A stretch of 64,000 nt of DNA. Source: an uncultured Eubacteriales bacterium (lineage in GTDB: Bacteria; Bacillota; Clostridia; Christensenellales; Aristaeellaceae). Shown in pieces: positions 34,122 through 43,029 of the stretch. The translations under genes were made by a program, and so were the position numbers. Location of the stretch: contig UQNN01000009.1 of the NCBI GenBank assembly GCA_900542445.1, forward strand, positions 1 to 64,000. Reading direction: 5' to 3'. The notes below the pieces were generated by a model that did no database searches, was not told the DNA's origin, and saw only the letters and a program-made list of their open reading frames with translations. Within the stretch, counting starts at the first letter, position 1; the number at the start of each line of letters is the position of its first letter.

Positions 34122-35243
34122 TTACTCCGCGCTGACGTAAGCGCCATCCTTGATGACAACGGCAGTCGGGGTCTTGGTGACAGAGCCGGTGGCGTCCCAA
34201 GTCATGGTACCGGTCAGGCCCTCCACCTGAATCTCCTGCATGGCGGCGATGACCATGTCGCAGGCATCCTCAACAGAGGTATCGGCGGTCACGCCCGCCT
34301 TCTCGCAGGCAGCGGCCAGCGCGTAGATGCCGTCATACGCATCCGCAGCGAACTGATTCGGCACGCCGCCGAACTGCTCCTGATACTTGGTGACGAAAGA
34401 CACGGTCTTCTCGTCCTGAGCGTCCGCGGCGAACGGCGTCAGCATCATCAGACCCTCGGCCAGGCTGGTGTCAAAGCCCTCGATGGCGAGGATGCCGTCC
34501 ATGCCGTCGCAGCCGAAGAAGATCGGCGCATAGCCCATCGTGTTGGCCTGCATGAGGATCATGGAAGCCGGGGTGTAATAAATCGGCAGGAACACGAGAT
34601 CGGCGCCCGCTTCCTTCGCGGCAGTCACCTGCACGGAGAAATCAGTGGTGTCGTCAGTGAAGGTGGACACGGCGACGATATCAAGCCCCAGCTCCTTGGC
34701 CTTCGCGTCGAAGGTCTGATAGATGCCGGTGGAATATGCGTCGGCGTTGTTATAAATCACGGCAACCTTAGTAGCCAGATTGTGCTCGGAGATATACTGA
34801 GCGGAAGCGGTGCCCTGCGCCGGATCGGTGAAGCAGACCTGATACACATTGTCCTTGTCGGCGGTGACGTCCGCGGAAGAAGCGGACGGCGTCAGCATGA
34901 ACACGCGGTCCTCATACGCCTGCGCGCCGACGGCAATGCAGGGGTTGGTGGTGACGGTCGCCAGCATCATCTGCGCGCCCCAGTCAAGCAGGTTGTTGTA
35001 GGCGTTGACGGACTTCTCCGCGTCTGCCTCGTCATCCTGCGCGTTCAACTCATACTGCTGACCGCCCAGCGCGTTCAGCTCGTCGATGGCGATCTGCGCG
35101 CCGTTGGCGACGGCCGTGCCGTAAATGGCGGCGGCGCCGGTCAGCGGGCCGATTTCGCCGATCTTGATCGCGCCGTCGGCCATTGCCATAGACGCGCTCA
35201 TCGTCATCACGGCGGCCACAGCCGCAGCAAGCATCTTCTTCAT
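34122..35243 (-). CDS. livK: Branched-chain amino acid-binding protein LivK
   Basis: The 373-residue protein has a signal peptide (MKKMLAAAVAAVMTMSASMAMA) with no lipobox cysteine, followed by the periplasmic-binding fold (IKIGEIGPLTGAAAIYGTAV). It binds the amino acid outside the cell for LivHMGF. Lack of a lipid anchor is unusual in a single-membrane organism, where solute-binding proteins are normally lipoproteins; TctC in the same window has one. An unseen retention mechanism, or a diderm envelope, would explain this. Confidence 0.93.
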   Translation of the reverse strand: MKKMLAAAVAAVMTMSASMAMADGAIKIGEIGPLTGAAAIYGTAVANGAQIAIDELNALGGQQYELNAQDDEADAEKSVNAYNNLLDWGAQMMLATVTTNPCIAVGAQAYEDRVFMLTPSASSADVTADKDNVYQVCFTDPAQGTASAQYISEHNLATKVAVIYNNADAYSTGIYQTFDAKAKELGLDIVAVSTFTDDTTDFSVQVTAAKEAGADLVFLPIYYTPASMILMQANTMGYAPIFFGCDGMDGILAIEGFDTSLAEGLMMLTPFAADAQDEKTVSFVTKYQEQFGGVPNQFAADAYDGIYALAAACEKAGVTADTSVEDACDMVIAAMQEIQVEGLTGTMTWDATGSVTKTPTAVVIKDGAYVSAE

Positions 35244-35317
35244 AATCCAATTCCCCCTATACAGGATGTAAGAGATTTCAGCGGGGGCTTTTGTTGTCCT
35301 CGCCGTTGATAGGTGGT

Positions 35318-35346
35318 ATTATACAGCAATCGTTCACGCAAAACAA
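35318..35346 (-). promoter_or_regulatory. SigmaA promoter of the liv operon
   Basis: Minus-strand -35 TTGTTT (35341-35346), 17-base spacer, -10 TATAAT (35318-35323). Upstream, 35355-35450 is AT-rich with repeated TTTTCAC blocks that could bind a regulator. I see nothing else in this 385-base gap except the element at 35521. Confidence 0.8.
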
Positions 35347-35520
35347 GCGGATTCTTTCAGTTTTCTTCACTTTTCAGATGAATGTTTTTCACTTTTTAAT
35401 TTTCTTTTTGCAGTCAGTTGCAATTCATTGCCTATTTTCACCAAAAAACAGTGTTTTTTGATGGAGCTTGCAAATTCGTCTGTTCTCACGGGCTTTCGGC
35501 GGCATTCAGGCATTTTAAGC

Positions 35521-35549
35521 TATACAACGGCGCTTTTTTCTTTTATAAT
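35521..35549 (+). promoter_or_regulatory. Possible promoter for DMT transporter
   Basis: -35-like TATACA (35521-35526), 17-base spacer and -10 TATAAT (35544-35549). Confidence 0.5.
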
Positions 35550-35628
35550 AGGATAGAAAACAGATTTTTTCCGACGCGCGGATGAAATCCTGCGCCGTTC
35601 CCTTTAAACGAAGAAGCGAGGGCTCCGT

Positions 35629-36498
35629 ATGAATAAGCGCCGTCTGATTCCCCTGTTCGCCGCCTTTGTGCTTTGGGGCAGCCAATACGTTATTTCCAAA
35701 ATCGCGCTGCGCACCGTCCCGCCGGTGACGCTGCTGGCGCTTCGATATCTGGTCTCCGTTCCCGCGCTTTTCATCGTGCTGCGCCTGCGTCATGCGCTGA
35801 CCCCCATAAAAAAAGGCGACTGGCCGATTCTCTTTGCCATCGGCTTTACAGGGTATTTCGCGAGTTTCTGCCTGCAAATGCTGGGCATCAACCGGCTGAC
35901 CGGTTCGGTCTCCTCCCTGCTGGGCGCGATGAACCCCATCTTCATTCCGATTCTGGCCACTCTCTTCCTGCACGAGCGCATTACGCCCGCCAAAATTGCC
36001 TGCGTGGCGCTGTCGATGGCCGGCGTGGTCGTCATCGTCGGCGTGGACGGCACGGTAGATGCATCCGGCGCGCTGCTGATGCTCGCCAGCGTCTTTCTCT
36101 GGTCTACCGCTTCTATCATCATCCGGCGCGTCAGCGGGCGATACGATCCCATGCAGATCGCGCTGATCGCCATCCTCTGCGCGCTGCCGTTTACCGGGGG
36201 CTGGTCGCTCATCGAGCTGCAAAGCGTCCCCTGCTCTTTCACGCTCGAAAGCGTGCTCGCCGTGCTCTACATGGGCGTGCTCGGCACCGCCGTCACCCAT
36301 TCCCTCTGGAATTACAGTCTCCGCGTGATGGACGCGAGCTTCTGCTCCATGTTCTACCCCATGCAGCCGCTCGTCTCTTCGATTTTGGGCGTTCTGTTTC
36401 TGCACGAAGCCGTCACACCCGGCTTCGTTATCGGCGCGCTGATGATCTGCTGCGGCATCGTGGCGGCGGTGATTTCCGCCAAACCCCGGAAAGCGTGA
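35629..36498 (+). CDS. EamA/DMT-family transporter
   Basis: The 289-residue protein has about ten hydrophobic helices and two EamA repeats (AFVLWGSQYVISKIALRTVPP near the start). It is a small-metabolite exporter or importer, substrate unknown. It is not closely similar to the transporter at 18705-19652. It ends 76 bases before the first MBOAT gene and could be part of the same transcript, although a -10 (TATAAT at 36531-36536) lies between them. Confidence 0.92.
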   Translation: MNKRRLIPLFAAFVLWGSQYVISKIALRTVPPVTLLALRYLVSVPALFIVLRLRHALTPIKKGDWPILFAIGFTGYFASFCLQMLGINRLTGSVSSLLGAMNPIFIPILATLFLHERITPAKIACVALSMAGVVVIVGVDGTVDASGALLMLASVFLWSTASIIIRRVSGRYDPMQIALIAILCALPFTGGWSLIELQSVPCSFTLESVLAVLYMGVLGTAVTHSLWNYSLRVMDASFCSMFYPMQPLVSSILGVLFLHEAVTPGFVIGALMICCGIVAAVISAKPRKA

Positions 36499-36530
36499 TT
36501 TCGGGACTAGCCATCGTCCGGTTTTTACGT

Positions 36531-36536
36531 TATAAT
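36531..36536 (+). promoter_or_regulatory. -10 element before the first MBOAT gene
   Basis: TATAAT lies 38 bases before the MBOAT ATG. No convincing -35 was seen. Confidence 0.4.
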
Positions 36537-36574
36537 CATATGGATTTTGCATTTTGTTTTTCAAAGGTGAACGC

Positions 36575-38005
36575 ATGATATTCAATTCGTTTTCGTATTT
36601 GATCTTCTTCCCGGTCGTCACGCTGCTTTACTTCGTTCTGCCGAGGAAAATCCGCTGGGTCTGGCTGCTGGTGAGCAGCTATTACTTCTATATGAATTGG
36701 CACGCGGAATACGCGCTGCTGATGGCCGCAAGCACCCTCGTCACCTACATCTGCGCGCTGGCGGTTTCCCGCATTGCAAAGCCGAAGGCGCGCAAAGCGG
36801 TGCTCGTCGGCGGCATCGTCTTCAACCTCGGCATGCTCGGCTATTTCAAATATACCGGCATGTTCATCGACGTTCTGAACCGCGTGTGTGGCGCATTGGG
36901 CTTTGCGCTGCGTCTGCCGCAGGTGGATATTCTGCTGCCGGTGGGCATCAGCTTCTTCACCTTCCAGGCGCTGGGCTACATGATCGACGTCTACAAGGGC
37001 CGGACGAAGGCCGAAACCAATCTTTTCCGCTATGCGCTGTTCATCTCGTTCTTTCCCCAGCTGGTGGCCGGCCCGATTGAGCGCAGCAACCGTCTGCTCA
37101 GGCAGCTCGCCGAACCGCATGATTTCGATTTCAGGCGTGCGCGCGACGGCCTGCTGATTATGCTGCTGGGTTTCTTTGAAAAGGTCGTTATCGCCGACCG
37201 CGCCGCGATCTACGTCAACGCGATTTTCGGCAACTGGGTCGAATCTTCCGGCGCGCAGATTGCGCTGGCGACCGCCGTATTCGCCGTACAGGATCTCTGT
37301 GACTTTGCGGGATACAGCTACATCGCCATCGGCACGGCCAAGGTGCTGGGCGTAGAGCTGATGACCAACTTCCGCCAGCCGTATTTCGCGCACTCGGTCA
37401 CCAATTTCTGGGCGCGCTGGCACATCAGCCTCAGCTCGTGGTTCCGCGATTACGTTTATGTGCCGCTCGGCGCGGGACGCAGGGGCGAAAAGCGCAAGGC
37501 ATTCAACGTGATGGCGGTTTACACGCTCAGCGGTTTATGGCACGGCGCAGCGCTCAAATATGTCGCGTGGGGCATGCTGAACGGTGCTTTGCAGGTCGTC
37601 GAGGGCATTCTGCCGCAGAAGCGCCCCAAACGGCTGATCAAGCTGCATCATGTCGCCAACGTGTTGTGGACGGATTTTTTGATTCTCATCACGATGCTGA
37701 TTTTCCGCGCGACCTCGATGAGCGCAGCACTGGGCATGCTCTGGCGCATTCCGACAGCGTGGCGCGCGCCCGCTCTGGCAACGGGTTTCTCCGGCATGCA
37801 GGCGCTCTGCCTGGGCGTCTGCATGGCGATTCTGTTTGCCATCGAACTGCTGCATGAAAAGCGCAAAACGCTGACCCAGCTCACCGACCGCCTGCCCCTT
37901 TTGGCGCGCGGCGCGCTCTACGTGCTGGCCATTCTGGCGATTGCCGTCTTTGGCATTTGGGGGCCGGGGTACAGCGCGCAGGCGTTCATCTATTTCCAGT
38001 TTTAA
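36575..38005 (+). CDS. MBOAT-family O-acyltransferase (AlgI/DltB-like), module 1
   Basis: The start is the ATG at 36575 (MIFNSFSYLIFFPVV) behind AAAGGTGA. The 476-residue protein has about ten hydrophobic helices and both conserved MBOAT histidines: His283 in FWARWHISLSSWFRDY and His323 in SGLWHGA. MBOAT proteins of this type take an acyl group from a cytoplasmic carrier and pass it to an extracytoplasmic acceptor such as alginate or teichoic acid. An SGNH protein follows, then a carrier protein. The acyl group and acceptor are unknown. Confidence 0.92.
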   Translation: MIFNSFSYLIFFPVVTLLYFVLPRKIRWVWLLVSSYYFYMNWHAEYALLMAASTLVTYICALAVSRIAKPKARKAVLVGGIVFNLGMLGYFKYTGMFIDVLNRVCGALGFALRLPQVDILLPVGISFFTFQALGYMIDVYKGRTKAETNLFRYALFISFFPQLVAGPIERSNRLLRQLAEPHDFDFRRARDGLLIMLLGFFEKVVIADRAAIYVNAIFGNWVESSGAQIALATAVFAVQDLCDFAGYSYIAIGTAKVLGVELMTNFRQPYFAHSVTNFWARWHISLSSWFRDYVYVPLGAGRRGEKRKAFNVMAVYTLSGLWHGAALKYVAWGMLNGALQVVEGILPQKRPKRLIKLHHVANVLWTDFLILITMLIFRATSMSAALGMLWRIPTAWRAPALATGFSGMQALCLGVCMAILFAIELLHEKRKTLTQLTDRLPLLARGALYVLAILAIAVFGIWGPGYSAQAFIYFQF

Positions 38006-38014
38006 GGGGATACG

Positions 38015-38085
38015 TGCGGGACTCTGCCCCGCGCCGCGGCAGGAGTCTGAGGTTCTCGGTTTGGGACGGAGTCCCGACGTGATCC
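38015..38085. repeat. Palindromic repeat unit (family P) between MBOAT and SGNH genes
   Basis: Contains CGGGACTCTGCCCCG-type and TTGGGACGGAGTCCC elements around a degenerate GAGTCTGAGGTTCTC. It lies inside a same-strand gene pair. Confidence 0.6.
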
Positions 38086-38109
38086 CGTTTTAATTCAGAA
38101 AGGGTATCT

Positions 38110-39111
38110 ATGAAACGCATTCTTTCCGTCGTTCTGCTCCTCCTCGCCGTCGTCGGCGGCCTGCTTCTCTGCGACCGTGCAACCCGGCGCGACGACGCGG
38201 AGCGCAAATTCGGGTCGTTCTTTTCCGAAAAGCAGGACATCGACGTGTTTTTCATGGGCACGAGCCACGTACTCGACGGCGTAACCCCGATGGAGCTTTG
38301 GCGCGACTACGGCATTTCCGCTTATAACATGGCGACGTCCTCCGAAACGCTGGGCATGACCGAACAGATTTTGAAGCTGTGCATCCAAACGCATAAGCCG
38401 AAAGTCGCGGTCATCGACGTATATTACATCGATAAACCGGACGATCTGGAATGGACGTACAGCTACCGCCACCTGTTTTTCGACGCGGTGCCGCTGTCTC
38501 CGGCCAAGTTTGACGCCGTGCGCGCCATCCTGCCCAAAGGCGAATGGCTTGAATTTATGATGCCTTTCTCGCTTTATCACAGCCGTTGGGAAGAGCTGCT
38601 TTCCGGCCAAAGCGCCCGGCTGGTGGATTGCGAACCTTTCATGATGGGCAGCGAAATGCGCGCCGGTCACGGCGACCCGCTCCCGTATACCCGCACGCAC
38701 GACGTCGCTGCCGATGAACTGCCCGGCGAAGCGGCGCTCAGACGGATCATCGATACATGCAGATCAAACGGCATCGAGCCTGTCCTGATGGCCTTGCCCG
38801 CGCCGGTTTCCGAAGAAGAGCAGATGGAGATGAACCGCGCGCAGCTGCTCGCCGACGAATTAGGTGTCCCCTTCCTCAACCTGTTTGACGAGGCCACGGG
38901 CATCGATTTCACGACGGACTGCTATGATTATCTCGGCCACATGAACCCGGACGGCGCAACAAAGCTGACCGCATTCCTCGGCGCGTGGCTCAGTGAACGC
39001 TATGAGCTGACGGATCATCGAACCGACGCGGCCTATGCCGCTTGGAACGAGAAGCTCGAACAATATGAAGCCTATCGCGCCGAGCATTGGCCGGCGGCTT
39101 CCGGGACTTGA
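38110..39111 (+). CDS. SGNH/DltD-like membrane-anchored protein, module 1
   Basis: The 333-residue protein has an N-terminal membrane anchor (about 4-22) and an SGNH-like fold: FFMGTSHVLDGV around Ser52 for the nucleophile block, and CYDYLGHMNPDGA near 275-290 for the Asp/His block. It resembles the DltD/AlgX-type partners of MBOAT proteins, which act outside the membrane on the acyl transfer. It should be the extracytoplasmic arm of the MBOAT encoded upstream. Confidence 0.85.
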   Translation: MKRILSVVLLLLAVVGGLLLCDRATRRDDAERKFGSFFSEKQDIDVFFMGTSHVLDGVTPMELWRDYGISAYNMATSSETLGMTEQILKLCIQTHKPKVAVIDVYYIDKPDDLEWTYSYRHLFFDAVPLSPAKFDAVRAILPKGEWLEFMMPFSLYHSRWEELLSGQSARLVDCEPFMMGSEMRAGHGDPLPYTRTHDVAADELPGEAALRRIIDTCRSNGIEPVLMALPAPVSEEEQMEMNRAQLLADELGVPFLNLFDEATGIDFTTDCYDYLGHMNPDGATKLTAFLGAWLSERYELTDHRTDAAYAAWNEKLEQYEAYRAEHWPAASGT

Positions 39112-39135
39112 CAAATCTCAGGTCTTTGATACAAT
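39108..39135 (+). promoter_or_regulatory. SigmaA promoter for acyl carrier protein
   Basis: -35 TTGACA (39108-39113, overlapping the upstream stop codon), 16-base spacer, -10 TACAAT (39130-39135). Confidence 0.75.
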
Positions 39136-39165
39136 GAAAGCATCACATGCAAGGAGAACATCATC

Positions 39166-39396
39166 ATGAACCTCGAACAGCTCAAAGAAGTCATCGTCGC
39201 GGCGTTGCCGAACTGCAATCCCGACGCCGTCACCCTTGAAGCCCAGATTGTGCCGGACGTGTGCGCCGACAGCCTGGATACCGTGGAACTGAGCATGGCG
39301 ATCGAAGATAAGCTGGGCGTGAGCATGCCTGACGGCCTGATGGCCACCATGCTGACCATCGGCGACCTGCTCAAGTATTTGCAGGAAAACAAGTAA
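39166..39396 (+). CDS. Acyl carrier protein, module 1
   Basis: The 76-residue protein has the ADSLDTVEL motif, with Ser36 for phosphopantetheine attachment. The sequence is divergent from common AcpP after the motif (MPDGLMATMLTIGD). It has its own promoter and a terminator, and follows MBOAT and SGNH genes. It may be the house fatty-acid carrier or a dedicated carrier feeding the MBOAT. Confidence 0.93.
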   Translation: MNLEQLKEVIVAALPNCNPDAVTLEAQIVPDVCADSLDTVELSMAIEDKLGVSMPDGLMATMLTIGDLLKYLQENK

Positions 39397-39404
39397 GCCC
39401 TTTT

Positions 39405-39436
39405 GCCCGTGCGGAACAATCCGAACGGGCTTTTTA
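39405..39436 (+). terminator. Intrinsic terminator after the carrier protein gene
   Basis: GCCCGT-CGGA/TCCG-ACGGGC stem followed by TTTTT. Confidence 0.85.
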
Positions 39437-39437
39437 A

Positions 39438-39490
39438 CTCCTTCCGTCACGCCTACGGCGCGCCACCTCCCTCAAGGAGGGAGGCCTTGT
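39438..39490. repeat. Repeat family Q unit
   Basis: CTCCTTCCGTCACGCCTACG and CACCTCCCTCAAGGAGGGAGG elements, reverse-complement related to 43085-43148. It is a short palindrome-rich intergenic repeat. Confidence 0.65.
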
Positions 39491-39586
39491 TCTTTCACAA
39501 TGATTGTTTCAAATGAAAGCCAACGTCTTTTTCCGTGAAAGCGCTCTGATTTTAGAACCATGTCAAAACTACCTATTTTATCATAA

Positions 39587-39643
39587 CGGGAAGTCCAGAA
39601 ACCTCAGGTTTCTGGCAGGGGTTGGGACAGAGTCCCAATCGTC
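39587..39643. repeat. Palindromic repeat unit (family P)
   Basis: CCAGAAACCTCAGGTTTCTGG followed by CAGGGGTTGGGACAGAGTCCCAA. The unit lies just before fabH. Note the A/T change on both sides of the first stem relative to the copies with GGAACCT. Confidence 0.8.
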
Positions 39644-39673
39644 TTTACGTTTTATCAGAAACGAGGTTTTTCC

Positions 39674-40609
39674 ATGAACGGACTGAAACTCATCTCCACC
39701 GGGCGCGCGCTGCCCCAAACCGCTGTCAGCAACGACGACATGCGGCGCTATGTCGAAACCAGCGACGAATGGATCGCCAGCCGCACGGGCATCCGCCAGC
39801 GCTATTTCTGCGGCGAGGGCGAAACCGCCACGACGCTCGCCATCGACGCCGCCCAAAAAGCGCTTGCAGCCAGCGGTCTGAATCCGTCAGAAATCGGCTG
39901 CGTGCTCGTGGCGACCTCCTCCGGCGAATACGTCATGCCGAGCACGGCCTGTCTCGTTCACGCTGCGCTCGGTCTGCCGCAGGACATCCCCGCGATGGAT
40001 GTCGGCGCAGCCTGCGCGGGCTTTCTGTTCGCAATGGAAACTGCGCGCGGTTTGCTGCTAGCCAATCAGAAGCGCTATGCCCTTGTCATCGGCGCGGAAC
40101 AGATGAGTTCCGTTCTGGATATGACCGATCGAAACACCTGTGTGCTCTTCGGCGACGGCGCGGGCGCGGCCATCTTCGAGCTTTGCGCGGACGCGCCGTA
40201 TGAACACATCGTCGGCGTGCGCGGTGACACGCTGATCCGCGTCGGCGGCCCGCTGCGCGCGCAGCACATGACGATGGACGGACAGGCCGTCTTCCGCTTC
40301 GCCGTGACGACCATTCCCCAGTGCGTGAACGCGCTCGTCCAAAAAGCCGGAATCACCACCGACGACATCGATTGGGTCGTCTGCCATCAGGCAAACGTGC
40401 GCATTCTGGACGCAAGCATCCGCCGTCTGGGCATGCCTGCCGAAAAGTTTTACCGCAACCTCGACCGTTACGCCAATACCAGCGCGGCCAGCATCCCCCT
40501 TGCGCTGGATGAAATGCGCGAAAACGGCCTGTTGCAGCCCGGCCAAAAGATGATTCTCGTCGGCTTCGGCGGCGGTCTGACGTGGGCGGGCGTGTATATG
40601 GAGGTCTGA
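39674..40609 (+). CDS. fabH: Beta-ketoacyl-ACP synthase III (FabH)
   Basis: The 311-residue enzyme has the complete catalytic triad: Cys114 in DVGAACAGF, His238 in CHQAN and Asn268 in YANTSAAS. FabH condenses an acyl-CoA with malonyl-ACP to start fatty-acid synthesis. FabD follows after one base. The rest of a FAS II operon (fabK, fabG, fabF) does not follow, so this pair either is the start of the house FAS genes placed apart, or supplies a short acyl chain to the MBOAT module upstream. Confidence 0.95.
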   Translation: MNGLKLISTGRALPQTAVSNDDMRRYVETSDEWIASRTGIRQRYFCGEGETATTLAIDAAQKALAASGLNPSEIGCVLVATSSGEYVMPSTACLVHAALGLPQDIPAMDVGAACAGFLFAMETARGLLLANQKRYALVIGAEQMSSVLDMTDRNTCVLFGDGAGAAIFELCADAPYEHIVGVRGDTLIRVGGPLRAQHMTMDGQAVFRFAVTTIPQCVNALVQKAGITTDDIDWVVCHQANVRILDASIRRLGMPAEKFYRNLDRYANTSAASIPLALDEMRENGLLQPGQKMILVGFGGGLTWAGVYMEV

Positions 40610-40610
40610 C

Positions 40611-41531
40611 ATGAAAACCGCTTTTCTGTATGCCGGGCAGGGCAGTCAGCGCGTCGGCATGGGACGGGATCTTTACGCCGCGTCGCCCGCCTTCCGCAAG
40701 GCATTCGACGCGGCAGAGCTGGATTTTGACCTGCATGCGCTCTGTTTTGACGGTCCTCAGGAGACGCTGAACCAGACGCAGTATACCCAGCCGTGCATGG
40801 TTGCGTTCGCCTGCGGCGTGACGGCGGCGCTGTTCGATGCGGGCATTCGTCCGGATTACGTTGCAGGACTGAGCCTCGGCGAATACAGCGCGCTGGAAGC
40901 CTCCGGCGTGTTCGCCGCGAAAGCCGCAATCGAACTGGCCGCCTATCGCGGTGCGGCAATGGCCAGCGCGAGCGAAGGCGTGAGCAGCGCGATGACCGCC
41001 GTGCTCATGCTCGACCGCGAATCGCTGGCGCGCTGCTGCGAAGAGGCGGGCGGCATGGTGCGCATCTGCAACTACAACTGTCCCGGACAGATTGTCATCG
41101 GCGGCGAAGCGGATGCCGTCGCCCGCGCGGGCGAACTGGCGAAAGCGGCGGGCGCACGCCGTCTTCTGCCCCTGCGCGTCAGCGGCCCGTTCCACACGCC
41201 GCTGATGCAGCCCGCCGCCAAAGCGCTGCACGAGCGCTTTAAGACCGAACCCTTCGGCGAAATGCAGATTCCCGTGCTCTTCAACTGTCTCGGTCAGGAA
41301 AAAGGGAGCGAGACCATCCCGTCGCTGTTGGAGCGGCAGGTCGTTTCCCCCGTCATGATGGAAGACACCCTCCGTGAGCTGGCACGTTTGGGCGTGGATA
41401 CGTTCGTGGAAATCGGCCCCGGCACGGCGCTCAGCGGCTTTGTCCGCAAGACGCTCGGCGCATCGGTAAACTGTTACAATATCGAAAACGTGGATGGGCT
41501 GGAAAAGACAGTGGACGCGCTGAAAGCGTAA
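40611..41531 (+). CDS. fabD: Malonyl-CoA:ACP transacylase (FabD)
   Basis: The 306-residue protein has GQGSQ at 9-13 and the nucleophile motif GLSLGEYSA with Ser88, plus the usual second half (NYNCPGQIVIGG, VSGPFHTPLM). It loads malonyl groups onto carrier protein and serves the FabH just upstream. The gap is one base, so the two are one unit. Confidence 0.95.
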   Translation: MKTAFLYAGQGSQRVGMGRDLYAASPAFRKAFDAAELDFDLHALCFDGPQETLNQTQYTQPCMVAFACGVTAALFDAGIRPDYVAGLSLGEYSALEASGVFAAKAAIELAAYRGAAMASASEGVSSAMTAVLMLDRESLARCCEEAGGMVRICNYNCPGQIVIGGEADAVARAGELAKAAGARRLLPLRVSGPFHTPLMQPAAKALHERFKTEPFGEMQIPVLFNCLGQEKGSETIPSLLERQVVSPVMMEDTLRELARLGVDTFVEIGPGTALSGFVRKTLGASVNCYNIENVDGLEKTVDALKA

Positions 41532-41560
41532 GAGCCGCCCGATTCACGCCACATACAAGC

Positions 41561-41605
41561 GCGCCGCCGACCCAGGCCAATGCCGGTCAGCGGCGCATTT
41601 ATTCT
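41561..41605. terminator. Terminator between convergent fabD and ribokinase genes
   Basis: GCGCCGC/GCGGCGC stem with an inner GACC/GGTC pair, then an AT-rich tail (ATTTATTCTTTT). Confidence 0.65.
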
Positions 41606-41625
41606 TTTCGATGCAAAACGGCTGT

Positions 41626-42558
41626 TCATCCGCCGTAACGTGCCTGATAAAGCGCGTCGATTTCCGCCTTGCAAGGCATGGCTTTGGCCGTACCCGGCTT
41701 GGTGACGGAAAGCGCGCCGGTGCAGTTTCCATAGCGAACCGCGTCAAACAGCTCCATTCCGTTTGAAAGCGCGGTGGCAAAGCCGCCGTTAAACGCGTCG
41801 CCCGCGCCGGTGGTATCCACAACGTCCACAGCAATGCGGTCGATCAGCTCCTCGCGCGTTCCATCCGTGCAATATACGCCGTTTCCGCCGAGCGTGATGA
41901 TCACGTTGCGCACGCCCTTATTCAAAAGTACCCGCGCCGCGCGGTGGGCGGATTCCAAATCGACCACTTCCACCCCGGTCAACGCGGCCGCCTCCGTTTC
42001 ATTGGGCGTCACGGTATCGACCATGGCCATCATTTCATCGGCTATTTTCTGAACCGGCGCCGGATTGAGAATGACGCGCACGCCGCTTTCATGGGCAATG
42101 CGAATCACATGTTCCAGCGCATCCACATTGATTTCCATTTGAACGAGCAGCACATCTGCCTGCTCGATCAGCGTCTGCTTGGCGCGGACATCCTCCGGTG
42201 TGATGTGGCTGCATGCGCCGTTGAGCACCATAATCATGTTCTGACCGCTCTGCTGATTGACCATAATCAGCGCTGCGCCGGTTTCACAGGTTTCATCCTC
42301 GATCCATTCGCCGGTATTCATGCCCTCCGCGGTATAAAAATCGCGCGCGGCGCGGCCAAACGCATCCCGTCCCAGTTTTGTGACCAGCGTGACATCTCCG
42401 CCGGCGCGGAAAGCGGCGACCGCCTGATTGGAACCTTTGCCGCCCGGCCCCATTTGGAACGATGCGCCCAGCACCGTTTCCCCCGGCACCGGGAAACGCG
42501 TTCCCCGTCCGGTCAAATCCGTCACATAGCTGCCGAAAACGACAATGCGTCCGCCCAT
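41626..42558 (-). CDS. Ribokinase-like PfkB-family sugar kinase
   Basis: The start is MGGRIVVFGSYVTDL at 42558, behind AAAGGGCGG; the longer frame is not supported. The 310-residue protein has the PfkB motifs GPGGKGSNQAVAA near 38 and DTTGAGDAFNGG near 251, with NPAP and NETEA in between. It phosphorylates ribose or a related sugar. No transporter or regulator for ribose is adjacent. Confidence 0.93.
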   Translation of the reverse strand: MGGRIVVFGSYVTDLTGRGTRFPVPGETVLGASFQMGPGGKGSNQAVAAFRAGGDVTLVTKLGRDAFGRAARDFYTAEGMNTGEWIEDETCETGAALIMVNQQSGQNMIMVLNGACSHITPEDVRAKQTLIEQADVLLVQMEINVDALEHVIRIAHESGVRVILNPAPVQKIADEMMAMVDTVTPNETEAAALTGVEVVDLESAHRAARVLLNKGVRNVIITLGGNGVYCTDGTREELIDRIAVDVVDTTGAGDAFNGGFATALSNGMELFDAVRYGNCTGALSVTKPGTAKAMPCKAEIDALYQARYGG

Positions 42559-42623
42559 TTGAATCCGCCCTTTCACCCGTTTAAATCTGTTTTGTCGTTC
42601 ATGCTTCATCGCCTTGAGTTTTC

Positions 42624-42652
42624 ATTGTAGCGTCAACAGCCGGAAAAAGCAA
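42624..42652 (-). promoter_or_regulatory. Promoter of the ribokinase-like gene
   Basis: Minus-strand -35 TTGCTT (42647-42652), 17-base spacer, -10 TACAAT (42624-42629). Confidence 0.7.
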
Positions 42653-42728
42653 GACAAAAATACGCGGCAGGCATACAAAAAGGATCGCTTCGTTTCAAAC
42701 TCGGCGATCCTCCGCTTGTTTTCGGTTT

Positions 42729-43016
42729 TTACGGCAATACGATCTTCGGGTCTTTCTCTCTGGCCCGATAGATCACGAAACGGTTGCCGATGCACTGCAC
42801 CGGCTCGGCGTTCGTGCCCTCGCAGAGGGCGGCGATCGCGTCGCGGGCGGTCATCGGGCTGTTCTGCAAAACGGTGCCCTTAATCAGTTCCCGCGCTTCA
42901 AGCGCGTCGGAAGCCTGCTTCACCATATTTTCATTCACGCCATCCTTGCCGACATGGATAATCGGCTCCATGGTATTGGCCAAGCCGCGCAGATACGCGC
43001 GCTGTTTACTCGTCAT
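42729..43016 (-). CDS. yhbY: YhbY-family CRM-domain RNA-binding protein
   Basis: The 95-residue product is a single CRM domain (LTSKQRAYLRGLANTMEPI-type start, then HVGKDGVNENMV). YhbY binds pre-50S particles. It lies next to obg, a common Firmicutes arrangement of ribosome assembly genes. Confidence 0.93.
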   Translation of the reverse strand: MTSKQRAYLRGLANTMEPIIHVGKDGVNENMVKQASDALEARELIKGTVLQNSPMTARDAIAALCEGTNAEPVQCIGNRFVIYRAREKDPKIVLP

Positions 43017-43029
43017 AAGTTATCCTTTC

